Source of the DNA: Sipunculus nudus
Lineage: Eukaryota > Annelida > Sipuncula > Golfingiida > Sipunculidae
DNA length: 64,000 nucleotides
Direction of reading: 5' to 3'
Assembly: GCA_026874595.1 (NCBI GenBank)
Contig: CM049311.1
Location: forward strand, 17,631,676 to 17,695,675
Shown here: positions 47,172-58,900 of the stretch, one piece after another
Numbering within the stretch: position 1 is the first letter of the stretch
Layout: the number at the start of each line of letters is the position of its first letter
The notes under the pieces: generated by a model
Seen by the model: the letters and a program-made list of their open reading frames with translations, nothing else
Database searches by the model: none
Told to the model about the DNA's origin: nothing
Program-made: the position numbers and the translations under genes

Positions 47172-50100
47172 GTATGGTTTCTTTGACAAATGAGGTAATA
47201 TAGTATATAATCAGTGTGTTTAATCAGTGTGTTTGAAAATTATTTTGTTTTCCGTCAATCTCAGTATTTTTTTAAACCATTACGTCGTACAATTGTTTTG
47301 CTGAATCACAGCTCCGATATTTTGAGCAAGAATATGTGTCAGCAAGTCCTATCGAATGTTTTTAATTGTTCTTGCTTTAAGGTGATTAAGAGGTTTGATA
47401 AAAATGAACTAAACTGTGTGTTTGTATTTTTAACATCAACGGAAACACATGATTAAATATTCTCCCTGCAGCCGACAAAATTATATGTATTTGGTCTTGA
47501 CCAATAGATTTAAAATCCATCTCTGTATTTCTTTTTGGAGAATCTTTAGGGTGTCTTTCTCCATCTGGATATTTGTAAGTGGTATCACGATAGTAGTCCA
47601 TTGGCTGTTGTCTTCTTTCTCAAATGTACGGCATCTGTGCGTTCGTGCCCATACAGGAATTCCAACTATTAAGCCGGGTATTTTAAAAAAAAATGATCAC
47701 TTCAGCAAACATTTGTGTATAAGACGTTACGCTGAGTTTACATTCAAACACCGTGTTGGAATTATTACTCCAACTTTGTGACCCGTCTGCACTGTGTTCA
47801 GATATTTTAGGACATGGTTTATATTGCTTGAGTTTTGCGTGTACAAATGCTTGACAATCCGTGACTTGCATTGACGCTTTGGACATTAGCGGGCCGTTCC
47901 CTGCCTTGACAAAAGAAAGAGAGGTGGAATAAGTGCCTCGATTTATATCTCATAATATAACACTTTGAACAACATTTCATTTTAAAACATAAGTGAATCT
48001 CCAAAGTGTGGCTCTGTGATGGGCACATACTCGCTTACATTCACATACGGACCTGGAAAGTCCAGTGGTAACAAGCTCGACTCCCTCCGATGGCGACCCG
48101 GAATCGATCCCCGGCGTGGCTATAAGAGTGGGTTCGTTGTGACCCGTTCGATTCCAGTGGGTTTCTCTAGGTTCTCCAGTGTCGCTACGTTTTATTCAAT
48201 TCTATTTTATTCTATTTATTTCTACATTTTATGAAAAATAAGTTTAAATATGCAAAATATTAATGCCCTTTATGTTCATTCCTAACTAAGCCTATGCTTA
48301 AGACTTGCCTTTCCCTGAAACGCCCCAATAACGTTTCTCAAAATATTGTTCACAGACATACAATGTGACCCAGGACATAATGGGAGGACAGATGAAGTAA
48401 GATAGACACGTATAGAAAGACAGTGAGAAAGACAGAAAGAGACAAATAAATACAGTATATAGGACAGGAGACAAAGAGACATCCATATATAAATGTAAAC
48501 TTCATTTATTTAACCTGGATTGTACAACTAGTTATAATAATAAATACGAGCCACTCTCCATGGCTCGGGTCGTGACGTTCAGTAGTCTATGGGTTGAGGA
48601 ATCCGGAATGCTATACAACCAACCCTCATAGCCACGCCAGGGATCGAAACCCGGTCGCCGATTGAGAGGGCCGGGCCATTTACCACTCGACAGCTCAGTT
48701 CCCATTTAAATTTATTAATTGGTTATATATATATAATGAAAGACAAATATAGACTCGCAACATGACACTGGTACAGAGAGACAGACTAAAGTTACACGGA
48801 GGGACAGGAGGGCATGACACAGCACTCCCTTTTTGTTTATACGGGAGGAGGACAAAGCACCCTCCGTCACTTCCGTTTTAAAAAAAATGTCACAGCGGTG
48901 TCGAGATAATTTGGTAAACCGGTTTAAATTTTCTTCGTATTTACTTTAATAAACTTTCCATTATGCATATCATAATAATATAATGTAGAATATCGCAGGT
49001 GTCAACGGCCCTATTGAATCGTCACAAATGAAAGTATTGGCTGGAATGATAAATCATATGTAAATTATTTTTTTATTTTGATTTTTTTTTAAAGTTTTTT
49101 TTCGTGGAGATAACCGCCTCCTTTCTTTATGTTCTCATATCTAATTCCTAATCTTAGTATATATACATCATTTCGGTATGGGACTGCGTGACAGGGCGTT
49201 AACACTCGCTTCCTATCAAGATCATATTGTATCCTGTTGTCACCAAAGCCCGCTGTCTACCGCACCTGCGGCTCCTGGGTGTGTTATCATCCCCATTGCT
49301 GGGCCATAATACCGAGGAACCCCCAAAGACGCAGTCGTTTGTGAATGATAAACGGTTGTGGGACACAGACTTCCCATTAATGCAGCATAGCGCTCACCCG
49401 GGGTAGGGGGTCGACTGTGAAAAATCTCACCGCCTCGGCTGAGACTTGAACTCACGACCTTCCGGTTTTGAGCCCTGTGTTCTACCCTTGAGCCACTGAA
49501 ACCGATGTATGTAAATTATTTTTACAACAACAAAAAATATGGAAAAATTCACGTCCGTGAGAAAGGTATATATTTCATAATGAGTGGTGGGAGGTAAGAA
49601 AATTTTGATACTCTGGGTGGGGCTATTATACTGTCTGTCATAAGTCAGTTTGACAGAGGGGGCTTCTGCTTTTACGCTTTGGATTGCCCCCTCCCCTTCA
49701 CATTTTCTAAAATGCAGAGACACAAAAGTATATACAGATAGACTGAACGAAACATGCAGAACCGGAGTGACAGTCAAGAAACAAATAGTGGTGATCATAT
49801 ACAAAGAGGATATTTTGAAACAGAGTGCGAATGAATTCTAAGTGTTTATAACAGTCAAAAATTAATCTGATGTTCAAATTGCCTTCTAATAATATATATG
49901 TTAATACACCGTTACATTTTCCTGGCAATAAAGACTTTACAATGAAAAATCACAATTTTTTTTTAACAAAAATATTTTTTTAGCTTCGTGCTTTTTGTCG
50001 AAACTTTCATTTTATATGTAGGTTTCTCGTCTTTTATATGTATAATTCTCCCGGAGATTTAAGCTTGTGATCAAGCTTACAACAATAATTATCATTTTGT

Positions 50101-52865
50101 ACAACTCCATTTAAAGGGGCCTAATCACAAATTTGACTTTTATGAGCTAGAGGTAATCCCTACAATATGTAGGGGCCCGCCAAAAAAAAATCAAAACAAA
50201 TTCAACAAGGGCATCTGGCAGCAAGTCAGATAAGCCATAGCTTTGCAAATGGCGTTTTGCAAAAATGACCTTTCTGCCTCCTTATATATGCAACGTACCA
50301 CCTAAGGTTACTTGATTTCCCGTTTGTCAACATTGCGGTGGGTACAAACATGTTGTTGATAAATAAGTTCATACATCCTTTACGAAGGACTAACCCGCCT
50401 TGTAATAATTTTTCACAACAAAAATTACCCTTAGATCATTAATATATACAGAGAGGAAACCAGAAATCATATAAATTCTTTTTCGAAAGGTCGGTGATTG
50501 AGTACCTTTATTATGTACATAGAGGAAGCCTGAAATCACATAATTTTATTTTCAAAAGAAAGGTGAATGGACAGCTTTAAAAGAGTTCTAGAACTCCTGA
50601 CTTTTTGGCCTCGAATGGGACAAAATGGAAAGAAAGCCTCTTTTGAATGAAAAAAAAAGATCCATGATAACTCCAAGATTTAATGGATATCTCCTTGCTT
50701 TTTATCCTCAACGTCCCCAAAATTACAATGACGATCTGTACTTACTTGCATTTCACAGCTACGAAGCTGAATAAAAAAGGTTAAAACATAATACCTCTCG
50801 CCACCTGACGGAGGTAAAATTAATAAGAAATGCGAATGCATACATTCGCAGTTTGACCTGCAGTAGGTAGTTTCTCCTTTAGTCTAGTTTTACTGCTGCG
50901 ATTGTTCAGATCTTCAATTAGGTTACTCCCAAGTTCAAATATAGACTTACCCTCGCCCTTCCAACGACAATTTTCTGCGATAAATGTTACCCTATATACC
51001 ATCGAAGAAGAAAAAGCATTAACTAGAAACTGCATTGTAAGGAATACAGGCCTCCGCCATGTGTTTGAACCATTCACGTATTCGGCCTATATTCTGAGGT
51101 TCATTCCGGCATAAGTGACTGCATATTTTTTTAATATTCTTTGATGACGTAACGGAATCCAGATCATGTGCCGGATCCACATATAAGATCTACCGATTCC
51201 AACTAGGCCCTTTCCTGGCATGTCTTGAAACGTTCACAAGATTCCGATGTTTTTACAAACACACAAACACAACCATGCACGAACGGGAATGAATGCATAC
51301 CCTCTAAGCGGGGGAAGTCAATATGATCTATAAGAAGACATTCACCGAAACTGACAAATATAGACAATCATAGGGGATACAGAGAAGAAGAAAGACATAA
51401 TATATAACCACCTTTTTACGTTATGCCCGTGAATAAAACTACGCGATCTTAAGCCGTATCTGCCTTGAGAAATCATAAACAGAGATCATAAATGAGATCA
51501 TCAACATGTCTAGAAAAAGAGGGGTCCAGGCCCCATAAATTGGTCTGAATCCCTTAAAAAATTCGAATTAAAATTCACGTTAATTAACTGTCTTGTATAT
51601 GTCATAATAGATCTACAATACTTATATATACATATCATGGCCCAGTCGCTGGAAGTAATGTAGAAAATGAAGGCCAACAGGCAAAGAAGGCTTCTGTGGT
51701 TAAAAACTGTTGTTGTCGTTTTGCTCGCGAGGGTTTCGAATTCGCAATAACTGCGAAAGAGGAATTAACGCGAAAATAAAACCTTCGTGAATAAGAAGTC
51801 CACTCGTCGAAGGCAAAGTTGAAAAGTAAAAGGCTACCATTATAAATATAATGTATAGTTCATGTTAAAAGAAGGATAAGTTATATCAGATCTTTCCAAT
51901 ACTCTGCAATTACCAAACAATATTTTATTTAGATTTGTTGCATTTAAAATTTGATATAATTAATTCACATAATAGTTGTTATGCTTTGTATATAGGTCTT
52001 TTGTATTGTGACATCGCAAAATAAAACCCAAGCGAAGCAATGAAAAAGTGAAAATCTCGAATAGTTAACCTCACAAATAGGACGCAAACCATAATAAATA
52101 CGAATGGCTGGCTAGAATTAATGACTACCAGCGCTATTTGTGACCTCTGCAAAATTGTCTAAATGCCAGATAACTTTAAGATAGTTGTAGGATCACCTGC
52201 AAAACTGAAATAACCCAAACAGTCTGAGTCGTAACTTTCTAATTTCGGAAAGTCATAGATACTGTATACTGGAACACTTATATACGAAATCCTATTCCAC
52301 GAATAAGCAATGAATAATGACAGTATGTTTTCATTTTAAAAAGGAATGCCTTTGCCTGAATAATCGAAGACTTAAGGTTATGTTTAGCTACTTTCGTAAG
52401 GAAACTTATGTACACATAACTATATACTTAATTTCAAATTTGTAGGTTCACCGTCACTGTCTTCTCTTCAATCAAATATTTAATTCTTCTGTTTTTTTCT
52501 TTAAGGGTACAGCTGTGCAGACGATGAATGGAATTACGTCGGCTACTTTCACACCGGAAACAATCAAGTGCAATGTTCAGGCACCCTGATTGCACAAAAT
52601 GTCGTTTTGACAGCTAAGCAGTGTGCGGAGATAATGACAAACGGCAAGTAAGTAACACTTCCTGCAAACCTACTATGGTATTGCATTTATATATTTACTT
52701 TTCCCTAGGTACAGATTTTCGGGTATGATTTTATTTTTTTTAAACTTAAAAATTCTGTCATTTAAAATCATAAATGTAACTTTTATCTCCTTGTGAATGA
52801 CGATAGAATGATAGATAGACGGACAGACAGACAGATATTATATATATATATTTATATATAAATAA

Positions 52866-52920
<55 letters not shown>

Positions 52921-55900
52921 TAGATAGATAGATAGAAATAGGAACATAAGGCAATTAAATAGGTAGTAACTGTCATTTCATGGGTGTTATTTCAGGAAAT
53001 GGGGGTAACACCCTTAAAGGGGCCCAATCACCTAACTGACCCAATATAAATTAAAGGTTATCCCTTGGAGCTTTTAAAAAAATAGGCCGGAAAACCTGGA
53101 TATTACCACACACAGGCTACATTTTTTATTTATATCAACGTGTTTATAACATGTGGGGGCCAGCCAAAATAATCAAAACAAATTCAACTGGCGGCGAGTC
53201 AGATATGCCAAAGCTTTCTAAATGGTCTTGTGCAACAAGTGACCTTTCTACCTCCACTTATGCAACCTACCACCTTAAGTTACATGTTTTCCTGTTTGTC
53301 AACAAAGCTGTGTTTAAGCTGTGTTTACAAACTCGTTGTTGATAAACAAATTCATATATCCTTCACGGAGAATCATAAGATCTTTTCATAACTAGAATTA
53401 CCCTTAGATCATTAATATATTCATAGAGAAAGCCAGAAATCCCATTAATTCTTTTTCAAAAGTTTGGTGAATGGGCAGCTTTAACACTTGTTTAGGAAAC
53501 CTTGTAGTGGTTGGTCCCCTTCACCGTTTTATTGAGATATAATTCCACTAATCAGAGATTAGTGACACGGAATGCACAGTTGCCCCCTGGAATGATCATA
53601 AATGTAAACAAATAATACCGTTTTTCGTTGAAAGCTGGAAAATATTTAGTCGGTAAGTTGGTATAGTACAGCATGTATTCAAAAGGGGTTGGCTACTAGA
53701 AGGGACATTGTGCGGGTGTCCTTATTTCAATAGGGGGTGCGGTTTGCCAAGAATGGCTGGTTCTGTCAGTACTTCTGTGGGTTCATCCCCTCAGATTGAC
53801 TCAACCAACAAGGCCCATGGATTCTGTTTGCGCAAAGGTGCGTAGATAGGTAAACAAGTAAAAATATACACACGCGGATGGACACAAGGAAATACCAAAG
53901 TTACAAGATCATATTTTTACACATATATTGACAGAGCTGAATGATCGATAGCTTACTCTCATCTTGTACCAGTCCGGAACCGTTTCTTAAATGATAACTC
54001 GTCCCCCCCCCCCCACCCAACCCACCTCCTACGATTCGCTTGCACCTACTGTCTATTGTTGCATTCTTGGCTGAATACAAACCAACGTATGGTCATCCTT
54101 GACTCTACAGTAAATAAAGTATATCATCTCAACGTTTAACCTTAAATCATTCCTGCGCTTTCTTGTTTGTATATTATTGCATATCTCCCTATTTTTTGGT
54201 CAACGTCGAGCTATCGAAGTAGAGTAACGGTTGCAGTTTTAAACAATACGCGACAATACTCATGTCCTGTAAGGTATTCATATATTAAGCAGAAGCTACC
54301 AGAAATGAGAGAAGGGGGACCGGCTAACATACACGTAATACTGGCCACCCATGGTTGTCATTCGGTCATTAAATGCAATGAAGCATTCGGTCATTAAATG
54401 CAATGAAGCATACGAAAGGAGCACAGAAAGTGCCATTTACGTGGAACCAGTTTTTAGCAACTAAATTCCTCACGCAGTCTCCGTGCGGAAATCGACCTCC
54501 TCAATGCATACACATCTGTCTGATACTAGCAAAATTATTTTGCTTTACGTTCCTATGAATCCGATACACGACTGGTCACTGTTGGCCCCTCCCACACGGC
54601 GACCACTTAGGTGGTGTATTATTTTGAGCACCCTATGGTCCCGTGCTTATGGTTTACTTCACAAGGTCATCCACGAATTTTGCACGAACATGTAGAAGTA
54701 TCTTACTGGTTTGGTTTCGAGTTCACTGAAGCCTCTATCACACGATGGCAGGTTAGGTGCCGAGTTGGGCCCAGAGCTGAAATCTCGGGTTAACTCACCT
54801 AATCGGATTGTCTAATAAGAATATTTAACACGATAAATGAGGTGTTTCCTCCTCAACATGAAAGATCATCTCTGCCTCGGCAGCCATTTTGACAGAAATT
54901 CCCGTCATCCAGGGGTGTACAGCCCTAAAGTCGTGCTGAACTTGTGCATCCCGGTACCAGTAGCAACACGACAAAAAATACTCGTTTCTGCTTCGTATAA
55001 CACTCGTGTTACATTCGTATGATACATCCTCGTACGGAGTTCGTAAATTGTAAAGTTCCTATCACGTTCCATAATCAAAGAAACCCGGGGTGCTTGGGAT
55101 TAACTGACACTCGCATTCGTGGGAGGCGGGTTGAAAAGTAGCAGGAACTAGAACACCGGAGTCTAGACTGGTACCCCGCTCTATTATGGCACCGCTGCTC
55201 TAGGCCAATTATTGGCTGAGGGCTATAATAGAGCAGGGTACCAGTCTAACCGGAGTCCGGCAAGTTGAGTAAGCCGCGAGTCTTGTAGGAGTTTAAGATA
55301 AGATAAGATAAGATAAGATAAGATAACATTTATTAGCCTTCATTCCAGGAATTAGTTGTTGACTTGCAATTCATTACATAAAAAAAAAATAAGTAAATAG
55401 ATAGATAAATAAAAAAAAAAATAAAAAAATACATAAAAATCACACATAACATATTGACTATGCATGTAAAATTAAGCATGTAAAAATGATAAAACAGATA
55501 ATTCTGCAGGTAAAACACATAATTCAAAACATTAAATTTCTAAGAGGGTTGTGAGTTAAAATGTTTAATACTGTGTGGTACGAGAGATTTTTTAAAACGA
55601 GTTGTTCTGCAGAATATTGTATCTAGGCGTTTACCTGAAGGTAAAAAACGGAACTCTGTATATAGGGGATGTGTTTTGTCATTCATGACCTTAGATATGA
55701 AGGCCATTGTTTTGGTTTCACAGATTTCCTGGTGTGTGGCAAGAGAAGTACCAGTTATTCTACTACTTCTCTTCCTGGTATTATTCAACTGTTTCTTTAA
55801 CTTATCAGATATATTTGTAAACCAGCACTCCAGTGAATAAGTAAGGACACTGGAAATTACTGAATTATAAAACATGGTAATTATGGTTTTGTCAATATTA

Positions 55901-58900
55901 AGCTTTCTTAGATAATAAAGGTAATATAATCTTTTGTTTGCTTTCTTGGATTGATTCAACACATGTTCTTTCCAATTCAGATTTCTGTCAATAATACATC
56001 CTAAGTATTTATAATTTTCTACAATATCAACATCTTCATTTTTGATAGCAACTGGGGTAATTACAGATTTTGATCTCCTAAAATCAAAGACTACTTCTTT
56101 AGTCTTCTTTACATTTAACTGAAGGTAGTGTTCCTCACACCAACCAGTCACATATTGAATGGTTTTCCTGTAGAGCGATTCATCATTCTTGTGTATCAGG
56201 CCTAGAATGACAGTGTCGTCTGCATATTTGATAATTTTACAATATGAAAGGCTCACAGACAAATTATTTGTATATAGAATAAAAAGGACTGCTGACAGAA
56301 CACAGCCTTGTGGAGCACCAGTATTAATGATTATATCTGAAGAAGTTTCTTTGCTTGTTCTAACATGTTGTCTTCTATCCGAGAGAAAATCTAGAATCCA
56401 TAGACAGTAGGAAAGAGGAATGTTATATCTACAGAGCTGATTGATCATAATGTGTGGCTGTATTGTATTGAAGGCTGAAGAATAATCAATGAAAAGTGAT
56501 CTGGCATAATTTCTGGGGTCCCTGTCTAAGTGTTGATAAATATAATGAGTTAATGTGGCAATTGCGTCGCTTGTGCATCTGTTGGATGAATATGCAAACT
56601 GATTTGATCTAGCATTGCTTTAACAATTGGAAGTAATTTGTTAAGAACTATTCGCTCAAAAGATTGCGAGAATAGATGTTAGTGCAACAGGCCTAAGATC
56701 ATTCATCACTTTAGGAGAGTTATTTTTGGCGACTGGAATTATTTCTGCGGTCTTCCATAATTTTGGTAGTTTACATAAGGAGAGAGACAATTGAAAAATG
56801 TGATGTATGATGAAGGACAAACTATTTCTACAGGTTTTAATTAATCTGCCACTGATTTTGTCGGGTCCACAGGCTTTCTTTACATTAATCTTACTTAACA
56901 CTTTGTTTACATCAGTTACATCAGTAAGGATGCCATCATCACATGATTCTAAATTTGCTCTCAGACTGCTCCGAATGTCATCTTTTTCTTTTGAGAAGTC
57001 ACTTTCATCAAAACGTGCATAGAATGTATTTAATTTGTCAGCATAGCCATTTTCAGCAAGCAGTGAGCATTCTTTCTTGCTTTTAGTTATACCAGTTAAT
57101 TCCTGAAGACCCTTCCAAGCATCTTTTGATTGCTTGCTATGGAACAGTTTTTCTACTTTCTTTTTATATTGTTGTTTGGCTTTCTCAATGGCAGAATCAG
57201 TTTCTTTTTGTAAGTCATATCTGTTATCTGAATTGCTTGTGAAGGCTTGGTGCTTACATACAATAAGTTTCCTTAGATCACTATTAATCCAAGGTTTGTT
57301 ATTCGGGTAAATCTTAATGGTTTTAGTTGGTACCAGCATGTCTTCACAAAATGATATATAACTAGACACAGTTTCAGTAAGGTCATCTAAATCATATGAA
57401 GTGTCAATGAACATTTGCCAGTCTGTTAGATCAAAACATGTTTGTAGGGTCTCATAGGCTTCTTTTGAGTTCACTTTAATATTAATTTCACGTGGTTTCA
57501 GCATTTGAAGTTTACGTCTGTAAGTAGGTTGCATATAGATCATATTATGGTCACTATTTTTTAGTGGAGGACCTTGAACACATTTATAAGCAGATTTAAT
57601 ATTACAATGAAATATGTCCAGTTTCTGGTGACCTCTTGTGTTACAGTTCACGTACTGTGTGTAGTTTGGTAGTGCTTGATCAAGATCACAGTGGTTCATA
57701 TCTCCGAGTACAATATGCAGAGCTTGTGGTTTCTTTTCTTCTAATTGGTCAACAATATCCTGTATCTTCTTTGATGCAATGTCTTTATCAGCACTGGGGG
57801 GAATGTAAACAACTGTGAGAGATATATTGGTAAACTCTCTAGGTAGGTATGAAGGACGTAGGCTCACTGATAGGGCTCCAAGGTCTGGTGAACATATACT
57901 GGACTTGACGGTTATATTCTGACACCATCTGTTATTAATATAAAGAGCTACACCACCGCCTCTTGATTTATTAGAGTCCTGGGTTCTGTCTTGTCTTAAT
58001 AAGGTAAAATAAGGAATGTTCAAGAATGTGTCAGATATATTTTTGTTCAGCCATGATTCCGTTAATGCAATGCAACAAGCCTCTCGATATTGATAAAGAA
58101 ATCGGCAGTTTGCACGGAGTTCGTCAATCTTTGAGCTGAGTGAACGGACGTTACCAAATGTTATTGTGGGCACAAACGGTTTAGTACTGCATCTTCTCCT
58201 TAACCTGACTCTTACTCCACCTCTCCTGCCACGTGGTCTTCTTCTAATCTTTTTGCATTCTTCCGGAAGTATACTTATATCAAACTTATTGTTAGAATGT
58301 GAGAGTTTGTTGTGAAGTTGATGAAGGTCACTAGCTGAATAACGAATATGTACTCCATTATCGCCCAAAAGCGGCATTCCAGTTCCAGTTAACACAAGAA
58401 AGGCGATAATCATAAAGACTAAAAGTACATACTTTGAAAGATCCATCTTTTAAGCTGAATTGGAGTTTACTTTGTGCTAGTGCATGTTTGGCACGTTAAG
58501 CAGCATGGCCCCAAAGTCGAGCACGCACTGTCCTCTTAAAAGGGAAAAACTTGTCATATTTGTGGTAAACATTGTTGAAAGGAAGCAATTACGCCAGGGG
58601 ACGATACAACAGCTCCGCCATTTGACAAGACCTAACTCGGCTTAACTCGGCTAAAAAAAAACGGTCCATTGTGACATGACCCGAGCTTAATACGAGCTTA
58701 TCTAGATAGTAACGAGTTTTCTCAGAGCAAGCTTGAGCAAGTGTCTGTGTGTTCCTATTGTACTGATGTAATGGTTATTGCAGATTCACGGTAGGAGTGG
58801 CAGACCGCTCAAGCTCCTCTGGCTGTACTGCTGATGTTGAAGCTTGGAGCTCCTACAAGGGTTTGGCATGCGTAAAAACAAAAACGAAGCTGGATTGTGG

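Larger units (their letters stand above)
55294..58446 (-). mobile_element. CR1/L2/Rex1-type LINE, near full-length but disabled
   Basis: The element is antisense within intron 2 of the protease homologue. From the minus-strand ATG at 58,446 it has an APE-type endonuclease and a reverse transcriptase spread over two frames. A 3' UTR of about 210 bp and a (TTATC)n tail (55,294-55,326, seen as AGATAAGATA on the plus strand) follow. Microsatellite-like tails are known for the CR1/L2 group. The 5' end is not defined and may lie in 58,447-58,740. No clear ORF1 was found upstream. Confidence 0.85.
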
